Assembly: GCA_027596075.1 (NCBI GenBank)
Contig: JADGJC010000033.1
Location: 62,001 to 126,000, forward strand
Source: Rhizophlyctis rosea
Taxonomy: Eukaryota > Chytridiomycota > Chytridiomycetes > Rhizophlyctidales > Rhizophlyctidaceae
Length of the DNA: 64,000 nucleotides
Direction of reading: 5' to 3'
The notes below the pieces were generated by a model. It was not told where the DNA came from and did no database searches. It was given only the letters and a program-made list of their open reading frames with translations. Shown here one piece after another: positions 22,001 through 34,858 of the stretch. How positions within the stretch are numbered: position 1 is the first letter of the stretch; every line of letters begins with the position of its first letter. The translations under genes and the position numbers were made by a program.

Positions 22001-24659
22001 TGAGCCTCAAGGGACAATGAGGAATGACTCATGGGTAATCATCTCATCACCTATTAGGCTTCCAATATGGTCGAGGGTTTACTTCAGATTTTGTAAGTAC
22101 CATGATCGATGTCCTGGCACTGATTTTCTTATATTCTCCATCAGGTGCTTATATACCCACCAACTGGAGCGGCTCGCGTCAGTATAACGTTAGCGGGAAT
22201 TCCAGTAACAGCCAGAGACCCTCTGCAAGCTTTCAAAGCACTTTTGGTCGCTGTTGCGCAGAATGATCGATTACATGTCAATACGCCCACACTGACATCA
22301 ACTGAGGGCGGGCTTTCTGGATACCTTTCGTCGCGGTACACGACGGAGTACCAAGTGAGTTTTTGGGGCGCTTGCAAATGGTCCTTTGAAATGACTGATG
22401 TTTGGATTTGTGGGTAGGCTTCTATTAATATGAAAACTTTTTGGAATGGTTTGCTGGGTAGGTGTCATGTTCAGCGGTTGTTATGAGGCTCACTTCGGCA
22501 CTAACGGCCGTCATATCATCAAGATCATGTAATCTTCAACGGGTACCCTGCGCAACAAAGCCCGTCCTTTGGATTGATTGCACCTCGAGATCCTATTGTG
22601 CGTATGCCTCTGCGGTATTCGGGCAAGTCGTTCAAAAAATCTGACCAGGTTTCTACTCTTCCTTCAGCAAGTGGCGATCAATAACATTGTGTACAAGGTA
22701 AATGACTCAAAGTTGGACTTCTTCCGGTGACAACATCTCTTACGCAGTTTTGCAGAACATGTCTGCCGCAGATGCTTTGGCCAAAGCTTGTGCTGTGCGT
22801 TGTTCTTCCAAGTCTTCTATGACGCCTCATAACGCTGATGAGCATACACCTAGATAATCGACTATGCCACAATGCCTCCATGTGGCCCGTCACACTGGGT
22901 GGCCACACTTGTTGATGATCCAACCAAGAACAAAGCGACGGTCGTATATTCATGGGCAGCAAACCAGGTGAGCATGTCGCCGGATCCAATATGAGCAATT
23001 TACAGTGCCGCTGACATCGCCTTCCCGTCAGTCAGAAGTATGCCGCTTAGATCTCGCCGGGTCATACAAATTGCCGGTGTCGATCAAAGACTTTGTTTCA
23101 ACGTCGTACATCTCCTCGAAGTCTCGAATTGGCAAGGTGATGATCAGTCTTGCGTCACTCGGGGTTGTTTTGGAATGTGTTTTGCTTTCCATGTTCTTCT
23201 GGCAACGCAATGCTGTTGTCATCAGAGCTGCGTCTAGGCCATTCAGTAATTTGATCCTTGTCGGTGAGTCTAGCCTCGTGTAGATAACTGGATCGTTGTT
23301 CAATAACTAACATGTTTCTCCAACTGCCAGGCGCTTGTTTGTGCCTTTTTTCTGTCATTTGCCGAACTTCTCCCAACGGAAGTCTAAATTGGTGGCAGTG
23401 TTATGGCACATGTGAGTGTAGCTTTGAGGTACAATCAAACTTCACGAGATTGATTTGTGAACATTTCCTGCAAGACTGGTGGTTTGGAATGGGATTCGCC
23501 TTGAATCTTGGAGCGCTAGCCATGAAAACGTATCGAGTGGACCGCATCTTCAATAGCGATGATCCAGCATACCAATTGCCAGATTGGAAATTGGGATTAC
23601 ATGTTTTTGTCATCGTTTTCTTTGAGGCGGTGTTCTTACTGGTATGTCGGGATCTAATGCGGTCAGCATCCAAATCTCTCTGACTGATGGGTGTCTTTCA
23701 GATTTTCCAAGTGTGGGTGGACGACCAAGATTACAGCAAAATTGTGAATGTTCCCCAGCTTCGGTATGAGTTGGCTCAAAGTGACTGTCCTGTTACTAAT
23801 CAGACAGCCGTGATTCTATTGTATGCCGTGAGTATTCTTGCGTTTAATGTTTTGCACAATGCAACGCTAACGGTTTTTTCAGTACAATGCTATCATTATG
23901 CTGATTGCTGCAATCTGCGCGTTCCGCACGCGCAATGTAGATTCAGGTATTTATGCTTGTTGGTCAAACATCAACAGAACAATTGATGTATCATCCTGTA
24001 ATGTGTCCGCAGCTTTCAATGAGAACATTTTTACTGTGTCGGCGATTGGTCTTATTTGCGTAGTGGCCGTGATCATTGTGCCAGTGCTTTCATTGATTAC
24101 AGAGCCAGAGGCAACGTAAGTTCAATGAACTGTTGCTTGCCTTTGAGAACTAACAAGATCCACAACTTACTCGCCCAATCATCGCAGTTTCATGCTCATC
24201 TCTCTGGGTGTCATTTTCGCAACTATCCTTTCGACTCTTATCTTTGCATTGCCAAAACTCCTTGTTGCAACTGGGGTAATGAAAAGTGACACGGCCGCAA
24301 CCTCGCAAACCCCATCAGGGACACAGCCATCGAAGCGGTCAGCCAGGACCGGATCAATGAGTCATTTTGTCAACTCTTACGGCGACAATGTCATGATGAC
24401 CAGCGACTTCAGTGATCGGAATGGAGATAGAGATCCGTTTGCAACACGGAGCGGTGACAGGGGAATTGGGGCAAATAGCTCAGGCAGTGCACCATTTATG
24501 GACCGAAACGCATCTAGAAATGCAATTCGGGGTAGTAGTACATCCAACATCGTTGGTACCGCGAGTGGTATTGAGAGCGTGATCCAGTCATCAAAGGCGA
24601 TGAAAGGTCGACGGTATTCAAGATCAAAAACCGGATCTGAAGGAGATACTGCAGTCTAG
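19035..24659 (+). CDS. Class C (GABA-B-like) GPCR with solute-binding ectodomain
   Basis: A large gene of more than 20 short exons. A signal peptide (MRPIISIFKLLVTSTLLQLL) starts the protein. Exons to ~19720 encode a beta-sandwich resembling carbohydrate-binding modules (LALDFRSEVDDF, NTWTRVLIPWKDFTGHACDR), followed by a Pro-rich linker and a second beta-rich region. From ~20700 to 22990 the ectodomain shows solute-binding-protein features (VFSLTSYGGVNYAMPVNIRL, YPAQQSPSFGLIAPRDP, VAINNIVYKNMSAADALAKA). The 7TM core (~23090-24290) is class C: SRPFSNLILVG, the diagnostic TM3 WWFGMGFALNLGALAMKTYR with VDRIFN, then TM4-TM7 ending TFMLISLGVIFATILSTLIF. A Ser-rich cytosolic tail follows. Some junctions in the ectodomain are tentative, so it may be two SBP-like lobes or one. 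Ligand and G-protein coupling are unknown. Confidence 0.8.
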
Positions 24660-25230
24660 TGGCGTGGAGTATCTGGATCAGATGGCAATGAAACGTAGAA
24701 TTTGTACAGCTTGTTGTGTTCAACCGGAAATTGTACATATGAGTGTTCCTTAGGTTGTGACTAATGTTTCTTCATCTGTGGAACCACTTTCTCTCCGCCT
24801 CTTACGGAATGACTATCACTATTATGCAATACTTCACTGCCTTCCAAATCTGTGCTGGCATTCCGTATCAGATGCATGCATAATATGTCAGCATGGTATC
24901 TGCATTTGTAATGAAAAATGTCATGCCATCCAGGTCGTTCTTGGACCCTTGCGTGTTTACACCGCCACCAGCCACCAGCACCACCGCCAACTGTTGGGTC
25001 GCATCAGGCGGACTTGATGGAGCCAATTATCCTGAGGCTTGCCAGATCAGTTCAGCCAGTCGGGCCACTCGCGCATTGTGCACAATCACCCCCTCCTTCT
25101 GGACTCCCTGCCGCCATTTCCCACAGCAATCGTAAGTAGATCTGCATTTCCTATATATATCATATTCGGTACTGATAGACAACTACCTCAAAGCTAGTCA
25201 CCACACCCAAACTCTCAAGCTATCATCACA
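24660..25230. promoter_or_regulatory. Intergenic with likely ERG10 promoter
   Basis: No gene is seen. A TATA-like TATATATAT sits near 25152-25160, ~75 bp upstream of the ERG10 ATG. Confidence 0.45.
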
Positions 25231-26777
<1,547 letters not shown>

Positions 26778-27957
26778 ATATATATATCATTGTACCATAG
26801 ATTTATGTAGTTATTTGTCAAATACATTCTGGAGTTCGGACAATTTACGATCGAAGCAATCATGACATTGTGTCATAGTGGTAGGAGGGTTTCCCGATTT
26901 CATTTCACACACGATCCAAACCCTATGAAATGTACGCAGAATGCCAAATATACATGTTACAGTTCGCTTCAGGACGCGGGCCCAGCTTGGCCTTGGCCCT
27001 CTATCAGTCGGCACATCCCCTCGAGATATTTTTCGTGATTTCCTCTCATCATTCTCTCAAACAAGGTAAGCCCAACCATCCCTGCGGACAATTCAGCGTG
27101 ACCAGCTCCCCACTATCTGGCGACTTCTTCAACGTCCACACTTCGCAAATCACAAACGCAAACAATGGTTGTTGTTTGAGCGCCTCCAAACCATCCGCTG
27201 TGTTGGTGAACGTCGCTTTGACATCAACACAACTTGTCCACAGCCCGAAGGGCAGATAGTCGACAGCCATCGTCGATCGTGCCGGAGTTTGGGTGTCAGG
27301 GGGAAGGATAGGAGCCAGGGACTACGTGAAGGGATTGCAATTGTACGAACCGACCGCATGTACGGGCCGACCACAGTGATAGAAACTTTTAAATAAGGAT
27401 TGAAAACGCAAAGTGGTATATATACCAAAGGGGTTAATGATATATGGTCGCAGTTTTGGTGCTAGGATCCTTCCCGGCTCGACAAACCCTTTTATTATTC
27501 CAGGCGTACGTGGCTTTAGGGAATTTGCTGCTTACTAAGCCGCAGCACAGCTTGGTTCGAACATATTCAGCAGAGCCGTCCGCATATTCCTACGTACAAT
27601 GCCCAATGCCCAGGAGTGCTGCTTTTTCTTGCAAAGAGATCGAGATTCAAATTTGTTCGGAGTTGGTAAAGTCGGGCCATCAAATAAAGAGGGGTGGAAT
27701 CCCGAGCCGGCTGGCAAGCCATGGTGTTCCAGCCGGCTTGTTCTACGTATGCCAGCCACCGAGCCGAGCCTGGGCGATGTGCCAACCTCCAAATTCCAAT
27801 CCCCACCTCCACCACAAACCTATGGGGTTGCGAATTTCGTCCACCGACCATCTTGCATTGCTATACCATCCTCCAGACGACTGCCATATAATAATACCAC
27901 CTGTGTAACTTCTGCTTCAAAAATTGGCCACGTTTGTTACTTTAGTGGTATTCCGAA
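26778..27957. other. Intergenic, no supported gene
   Basis: No convincing gene. A palindromic TATATATA string occurs near 27416-27425. Open frames at 27440-28105 share sequence with the AP-2 mu 5' region and are not supported. Confidence 0.4.
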
Positions 27958-29988
27958 ATGCTCAGCGGGTTCTTCATTTTCAATGTCAAAGGAGAAGTTC
28001 TCATATCGCGGATATATCGTCCAGATATCAAGTGAGTATTTCCAGTTGTTGTATATATGGCTGTCGAGGGCTATGCACGCCTGGTGTTCTGCATTGAACG
28101 TGTGACCAGCTGCGTGAAGTGGGATGTCGCGCAAGGGCACGCGTGTATCCACGGTGGATGAGCGACAATCTTCGCGAATCAAGGGAAAACACTTACTTAC
28201 ATATTGACTACGTTTAGACGATCAGTTGCCGACGTTTTCCGGATACACGTCATATCATCAACAGATGTCCGGTCACCTATCACAACACTCGGCAGCATGT
28301 CCTTCTTCCACGTCCGGCATGAGAATATCTTTCTCGTTGGCGTAACAAAAGTAAACGCCAACGCCGGGCTGGTTTTCGAGTTCTTATACAAAATTGTTAA
28401 TTTGGGAAGATCGTACTTTGGCCGCTTTGACGAGGAGGCCGTAAAGAACAACTTCACACTAATTTACGAGCTTTTGGATGGTACGGATTTGGGAGCCTCT
28501 CTTGTGAAAATGCTCATACTGATTGATCATTTATCGATTCCAGAAATTTGCGACTTTGGGTTCCCGCAAAATACGGAAACGGAAACACTCAAATTGTTTA
28601 TTACAACTGAAGGAGTCAAATCAGAAAAGATGGTATGCACAATCACCACGTTCAAACCGTGGGTCTTACCTTACCCAAACTACCTCGCAGAAAGATGAAG
28701 GGTCCAAGATTGCGATTCAAGCAACAGGAGCGGTGGCATGGCGAAGACCTGATATCAAATACCGCAAAAATGAGGCTTTCATAGATGTTATCGAGAGTGT
28801 CAATCTTTTGATGAGCGCCAAGGGTGAGTTCACGAGTTATGGCATGTGGGTGCGCGCACGTCTAACACCCGTTATTTTTAGGAACCGTTCTGCGGGCAGA
28901 CGTGTCAGGATCAATTCTCATGCGGGCATATCTATCCGGCATGCCAGAATGCAAGTTCGGACTGAATGATCGAGTATTGCTCGAGAAGGAGGGGAAGATT
29001 GGTGCCAGTCCAGCAGGACGGAAGGCGCCAGGTGCTGTTGAATTGGATGATTGCCAGTTCCATCAATGCGTGAAGTTGGCCAGCTTTGATTCCAATCGGA
29101 CGATCAACTTTATCCCTCCGGATGGCGAGTTTGAGCTAATGAAGTATGTTTGCGTGCGTGGATTGGAGGGTGATCGCGTATTGACGTATCTTCAAGGTAT
29201 CGGACAACGGAAAACATCAATTTGCCCTTCCGAGTACATGCCGTCGCCAACGAAGTTAGCAAAACATCCGTAGAATTCAAGGTGGCGGTTCGCTCACAGT
29301 TCGCCAGCAAAGTGTATGCACAGAATGTTGTGATCAAGATTCCGGTGCCCACCAACACATCGGGCGCCAAGATTGTGGTCACGGCGGGAAGGGCAAAATA
29401 CGTAGGGAGTGAGAACTGCTTGGTTTGGAAGTACGTGGAGAATTAGTCTATTTGGTGCTTGGCATGCTATGGGTCGTTGACCCGCGGTTCGTTGTTTAGG
29501 ATTCCGAAATTCCAGGGGCAGGCCGAATATTTGTTCAGCGCAGAAGCGGAATTGACGAGCACGACAGTGAAGAAGGCGTGGTCAAGACCACCAATATCTA
29601 TGGACTTCCAGGTGACGTGAAACCGCACTTTGAACCCTTGTTGGGTGGGGGGGGGGGGCGGGCGCGCGGGGCGGGCGCGGGGCACGGGGGGCGGCAGGCG
29701 NNNNNNNNNNCTTCCAGGTTTCGTGTAACCGCACTTTGTACCCTTTCCCCCCCCCCCCCCCCCCCCCAATATTTGTATTAAATTCCACCCTCCACAGGTG
29801 CTGATGTTTACAGCTTCTGGGTTGATGGTCCGATTTTTGAAAATCTTTGAGAAGAGCAATTACCCAAGTGTTAAATGGGTGCGGTATATGACGAAGGCAG
29901 GATCTTATCAGATACGGGTGAGTTTGATCTTTGGTTTGACATGACTTCGATTGAGAATCTTAACTCTGTTCGTGATGAATAGTTTTAA
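27958..29988 (+). CDS. APM4: AP-2 complex subunit mu (clathrin adaptor)
   Basis: Nine exons (27958-28031, 28218-28480, 28544-28632, 28691-28823, 28882-29143, 29197-29430, 29500-29611, 29798-29917, 29983-29988) give 430 residues. The mu subunit of AP-2 recognises Tyr-based sorting signals in cargo during clathrin-mediated endocytosis. The N-terminal longin domain reads FFIFNVKGEVLISRIYR, VRSPITTL and EFLYKIVNLGRSYFG. The mu homology domain reads AVAWRRPDIKYRKNEAFIDV, YLSGMPECKFGLNDR, FHQCVKLASFDSNRTINFIP and PDGEFELMKYRT. Closeness to animal AP2M1 favours AP-2 over AP-1. Intron 7 contains an assembly gap, but the exons flanking it are intact. The last coding exon is just 6 bases (Phe-stop); without that splice the tail would read VSLIFGLT. 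Confidence 0.93.
29612..29797 (+). other. Assembly gap with duplicated flanks inside AP-2 mu intron 7
   Basis: Ten N at 29701-29710. The left side (from ~29606) runs CTTCCAGGTGACGTG... then a G-rich run; the right side (29711 on) restarts with a near copy of the same ~36 bases (CTTCCAGGTTTCGTG...) and then a C homopolymer of over 20 bases. The repeat plus complementary G and C runs indicate an assembly artefact. The real intron is probably much shorter. Confidence 0.9.
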
Positions 29989-30302
29989 GATCTCGACGCG
30001 TACGAAAGCATACATATACCTCTACATGAACCACACTGTCGGCTGCATTATTTCACCGAACAATGTACTGGTACAAGCCGAAATAGATGTGGCCAGTAGC
30101 CTCAATGCCAAGAAGCGGACTGTGGAAGTTCAGTGGTTACCTTCTCCTTCAGACCCTTGCCATGGGTTTCCATCATTTCTCATGCACACGACTCGAAATA
30201 TCCTCTGACACCTTCCATCGCAGTCGAAGGTTTGTATTGAAGAATACAAGTGCGGGGTTTGGAACCCAGTTTCATTCCTCCCAAGGCTGAAATCGTCCAA
30301 TA

Positions 30303-31672
30303 TCACCGCTTTTTGAAAACGAATGTCATATATAAACCTACGCGGCCCACACAGTTCACTGTTCTGGAACAAAATGCATGCGATATCAAGATAGACTTAC
30401 CCGCCACTTCCCATTCGTCCGCGGACATTGTCCCTTCTGCGTTCACAACATTCATCCTGTACAGAAGTTGCCGATTTGCCTCCTCCTTAACCGCCTCCTG
30501 ATAGAATTCGTGAAACACCTTTTTCGTTACAAGTTCTAGTCCGTATTCGTTGGCCAGCCTGCGTGGAAGAGGTCAACGGAAATGAACAGATGACGTCGGC
30601 AAAAAAAGGGTTGAACTCACTCCACAAGCTTTGGAAAATAAAGTAAATATTCCGGACAATTATCTATCGCATCTTTCAGTTCGAAGAAATATTTATGTCC
30701 AAACATAGGATAATCCTTCTTCTGGTCGAATGTTATTGTGAGGATGGAATTCCCAAATGTCAAGCCATCGCCTTTGATATTCTGGAGCTGCTTGCTGCAT
30801 TCAATTGTCTTGTCAGTTACGAAACCCGCAACGCAAGGCGGACCAGAGCAGAGGATACTCACACCAACCAATATGCGTTGGGGACTGTGCCTACAAAGTG
30901 TCCGCCTGACTGTAAATTGGATGATATGTTCCGCAACGCTGTTCTCGCTTTTGCTTCCGATTCAAAACAGTAGTGTAATGCAAACTGACAGCTGACAAGG
31001 TCAAATGAATGTCCGGGAGGTATTATGTCACTTAGGGATTCCTAAGAGATAACTTTGAACTCCAGAGATCCTGCGAGGTACGAACAATGAAAAATGGCGC
31101 TTACAGCAAAGCAGTCCTTGGCAAAAAAACGAGCGTTGAACCGATGTCGCCCCTCCCTGAACCTTTGTCTTGCTTGCTCCACTGACACATCCGCGATATC
31201 TAACGTGGGAAAGCTCAGTGACACCGTTGAACCATGAAGCAATTTCTACCGCTTCCCCACCTACGCCGATCAGGTCTCCAACCTGCGCCTTACTCCACTT
31301 CAAAAGGTCGCCACCCTTCCCACAGCACAAGTCCAGCACCCGAAACCCGCGTCTGGCATGTCGACCGATGAGAATGGACTTGACCCAATTGTTGAAGTTT
31401 TTCAGGCGGAGAATAGGCGACTCTTGACGGCGTTCTCGGCCCACTTCTGGACGGGCGTTGTAGTGTTGAGCGACGGTCGATGCTGACTGGTTGTAAGGTG
31501 TGCTTTCTGAAGAGTCAGGGCGGACGGCTTTGCTGGACCGTTGGAGTTTGTTGGCATGCGTGTCTTCCTCACGCCGACGTTTTGCAGGAGAAGTCGAAGG
31601 GGTGCTTGCCGGGCGACTTGTAGCCGGCCCTTGCAAGCCTTCCGATGTGTCCTCTTCGCGTGCGCGTTTCAT
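30303..31672 (-). CDS. ABD1: mRNA cap guanine-N7 methyltransferase
   Basis: Six exons (31672-31261, 31199-31105, 31041-30863, 30794-30621, 30558-30401, 30337-30303) join in frame to 350 residues. ABD1/RNMT methylates the guanine cap of nascent mRNAs in the nucleus. Residues 1-75 are a Lys/Arg-rich disordered nuclear tail. The SAM-binding motif is VLDLCCGKGGDLLKW, preceded by LRLKNFNNWVKSILI, the usual cap-contact region. Later motifs are GVDIADVSVEQARQR, FDLVSCQFALHYCFESE, GGHFVGTVPNAYWLV, YPMFGHKYFFEL and the terminal WEVAGLYMTFVFKKR. Every junction restores a conserved block. It is divergent with RBM22 (275 bp between ATGs) and convergent with AP-2 mu. Confidence 0.94.
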
Positions 31673-31947
31673 ATCTTGTACGCTTCACTCGACGTGATGA
31701 AATTCAAAGGCAAAAAGGGTGGAGAGTGCGACTGGAGCGCGGGTTTTGATCTTCGTGCTCTTGGTGTGCTTCCTGAATTTGGCTTTACGTCATGATGACT
31801 CATCATGTGGGAGGTGCTGCGAAATCCGCTGCTTCAACTTGCAACTTCAACACATTTTTTGCAATTTCAAATCGCAACGCATAAAAAGCGTAAGGCCATA
31901 CCAACAACAATAACTTTCACTGGCAGCTACCCTATTCAAACTTCAAC
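31673..31947. promoter_or_regulatory. Shared 5' region of ABD1 and RBM22
   Basis: A 275 bp gap between divergent start codons of two mRNA-processing genes. No TATA box is evident. Bidirectional promoter use is inferred from spacing. Confidence 0.45.
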
Positions 31948-33437
31948 ATGGCAAAACAAGGGTATGTGGGGTGGTTGTTTTTTGAACTATTGTCTTTACT
32001 CATACCCCTTACCAACCAGCTGGGAAGATTCTGAGTTTCCGATTTTGGTGAGTGTTTTGCTCCAAAGCTCCCTCCTCAGTGCAGCGTTTTGATGAATTAC
32101 CCGGCAACAGTGTGAGACCTGCCTAGGCGACAATCCTTACGTTCGCATGACTCGCCAAGGGTTTGGGAAAGAGTGCAAAATTTGTGGGCGGCCGTTCACT
32201 ATTTTCAAATGGTGTCCTGGGGCGGGAATGCGGAACAAGAAGACGGAGATCTGTCAGACGTGTGCAAAGATCAAGAACACCTGTCAAACTTGTGTGTTGG
32301 ACTTGGAGTTTGGTACGTTGGTTCCGCTTGCGGTACATGTAGCTGATATTAATGGGGTTACATAACAGGGCTTCCGGTGCAAGTCAGAGATTCAGTCCTG
32401 AACGTTCAACAAGTGGTACCAAAATCAAATGTGAATCGAGAGTTTTTTGTTCAAAATGCGGAGAAGCAGGTAAGATAGGTCGTTCAGGAATGCCTCCCAC
32501 ATTTGCGAATTCGACATTCATATTTTGCATACAGTTGGGAGATCAAAGTTTGGTGGACTATGGGAAGGCGGATTCGGCGGCGAAGGAGGTGTTGAAGAAG
32601 ATGTCGCGAGTGGAACCGTACTATAAACGGAATAGGGCCCATATATGTTCATTTTTCGTCAAAGGTCAATGCAATCGTGGGGACGCATGCCCTTTCCGGT
32701 AAGCATTTGAGTTGGAGGCAAGCTCTTGGAATAAGTTATTTATGCATCCGATCAGACACGAGCTGCCTGTCGAAAATGATCTTTCAAATCAAAACATCAA
32801 AGACCGATACTATGGCCACAATGATCCAGTTGCACAACGGATGAGTGAGTTGTGCCCTGTGCGTAAAGTGAAAGGAATCATTTTCGCTAATACCATTCAA
32901 TTATCAGTGAACCGGACAGATAAGGCATCAAAACTCGGAATTCCAGAGGATAAATCCATCACATCATTGTTCATCACTGGAGTTGAGGCGGATATCACGG
33001 AGCAAGATCTACGGTTAGTAGGGGGGAGCGATGAGTCTGCACATTCTTTCAAGTTGTTGACTATTATGTGCAGCAACTTCTTCTACGCATTTGGAGAGTT
33101 GAAGTCCGTTGTGGTCGTTCACAAGTCAAGATGTGCCTTCATCAACTACGTCACACGCTCCGCAGCAGAACTGGCAGTCGAGCGGGCATACAATAATTGC
33201 AACATCAAAGATCATGTCCTACGCGTGCAATGGGGGAAGCCGAGACCGCAAGGGCCGAAGGATGATGTGCAAACGGAGGCAGGGTTATCATCAGGCGCCA
33301 GCGGATCTCAGCAAATTAGCTTGGACCAACTGTTGGAGATGCCCATGCTTCCACCACCGCCAGGAACGGTTCCTGCGGCATATGCATCACAAGATCCATC
33401 ATCCCTGGGGACGTCAACAAGAGACTACAGGGCATAA
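31948..33437 (+). CDS. ECM2: Pre-mRNA-splicing factor RBM22/Ecm2 (SLT11)
   Basis: Eight exons (31948-31961, 32020-32047, 32111-32312, 32369-32469, 32535-32698, 32756-32844, 32908-33013, 33074-33437) give 355 residues. RBM22/Cwf5/Ecm2 contacts U6 and the intron in the activated spliceosome. The zinc-binding N-terminus is intact: [40 protein letters not shown] and [19 protein letters not shown] zinc finger follows ([20 protein letters not shown]), then [14 protein letters not shown] and a C-terminal RRM ([23 protein letters not shown]1-like RCAFINYV). The Pro-rich tail is short ([10 protein letters not shown]). The first coding exon is 14 bases. The match to the animal protein is close throughout. 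Confidence 0.95.
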
Positions 33438-33613
33438 GTTGATTGTATTCTAATTGTACAGTGTGATATGTAAAATACAGTTCATCGCCATCATTGTTGC
33501 AGAAGCACACATTTTACGGATCCCAATTGCCGTTTCATTTCTTCTCTGTCCAGATCGTGGCCTACGAATGTGTCAATCTCTGTATACTGGCAAACATGAG
33601 CAGAGCGATGCGT

Positions 33614-34627
33614 TCACTCACTGTCCTCCACTTCTCCCCATCTTTCAATCTGATGCAAAACTTCCAATCGTGCAGCATATGCAGCTTGGTCAACCGTTAT
33701 CCGTCCGTGCGTCACTGCCATCCCAATCACAAAGGACTTGCTAGTCAAGACAGCTTTCTCGAATGCAGCCAATTGCAGAGGGTTCAAGCTTTCCACTATT
33801 GTCCGTAGTTTCGCCACAACTTCGTCAGATTGTTTGATACTCATCATGCCATCTGTGGTGGCTAGCTTTACACCAAACCGTTCTTCCATCCATGCAATGA
33901 GTGGCCGCCAGTTCTCATTTTGCATTTTGACAAAGGATTCTGGGTAGTCCTGGTAATAGCTGTTCGGATATTGGTGAATGTGGTCAATTCCCTCGATCGT
34001 GGCCACGAAAGACATACCATGTTGAATCTCCATTAAGATATTTGAGTAACGTTTCAATAACTCCTTTCCGGATCTCTTCGTCATGAAATGCGTCTATTGA
34101 CCGCACTATTATTGATGTCTGATGTCTGTAAGTTTGATGCATACGATTGGGTCGATGGACAATTTCTCACCAAAGGTAGCGAATAAGATTTCAACAGCTT
34201 CTCTTGACCCTCCCATTCTCCTGCAATGAGAAGGGCAAGGATTCGCTTATCGGCGGGGATTACGAGCGGTTGACCTTCTGGCGTTTTCATGTTGCGGCCG
34301 TCCAGTGTAATGTGATAGGCACCTGAAGACAGCAGTTATTACCGAGCGCACGGCATGAAGCACACAACGCATACTGTACCATCCACTTCCTTGATAGAGA
34401 CTTGCTTCCAAAACCGTCGAAGGCCAGGAGCTGCGTACGAACCACTTGCTGGGGCGGCGGTAGCATATCCCTGTTTTGGTCAATTTCAGTCTTGAATGAA
34501 AAGAAGAGTTCAAGTCCATCGCATTAAAACTGACCCTGCGCAAGGAAGGTCCCCATGATGCAACACGTACTGCAGTGCAGTTGTGCAGTAGTGGTTTTGC
34601 TGTGATAAGAAGACGTCTAACAGACAT
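33614..34627 (-). CDS. ATP12: ATP synthase F1 assembly factor ATP12 (ATPAF2)
   Basis: Five exons (34627-34535, 34470-34380, 34322-34171, 34118-34018, 33959-33614) encode 260 residues. ATP12 is the mitochondrial-matrix chaperone that binds F1 alpha before assembly into the F1 hexamer. A basic N-terminus (MSVRRLLITAKPLLHNCTAV) fits a presequence. Family blocks follow: RRFWKQVSIKEVDG, ITLDGRNMKTPEGQPLVIPA, LALLIAGEWEGQEKLLK, DAFHDEEIRKGVIETLLKYL, GDSTCYYQDYPESFVKMQ and HGRITVDQAAYAARLEV. The junction producing STCYYQDYPE matches the family's conserved CYRxDYPE. It is divergent with the EXS gene (231 bp). Confidence 0.92.
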
Positions 34628-34858
34628 ATTTTTCTTTTTAGATCACCAAATTGTGGGAATTTTGGAGCATAAGTACCAGCGTGCTAAAATCATCATCGTC
34701 ATCTCGGTCGAAATGTTTACGGATGTGGCTTGCGGCCATAAGTTGGCTCCATAAAAGGCTCGCGTCAATTTCGACGCGCTCCCAACATTCCGGAGTCTCC
34801 TTCTGGTCTCCTTCTTCCTCCTCGCCCCTCCAACAGATCACCTCCCAACCCAGTGGCC
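34628..34858. promoter_or_regulatory. Shared 5' region of ATP12 and the ERD1-like gene
   Basis: Only 231 bp between divergent ATGs, with a C/T-rich stretch at ~34790-34830 on the plus strand. Bidirectional use is inferred. Confidence 0.45.

Noticed and set aside
29641..29770. G-quadruplex or regulatory GC island in AP-2 mu
   Set aside because: The G and C runs border an assembly gap with duplicated flanks and are best explained as sequence error.
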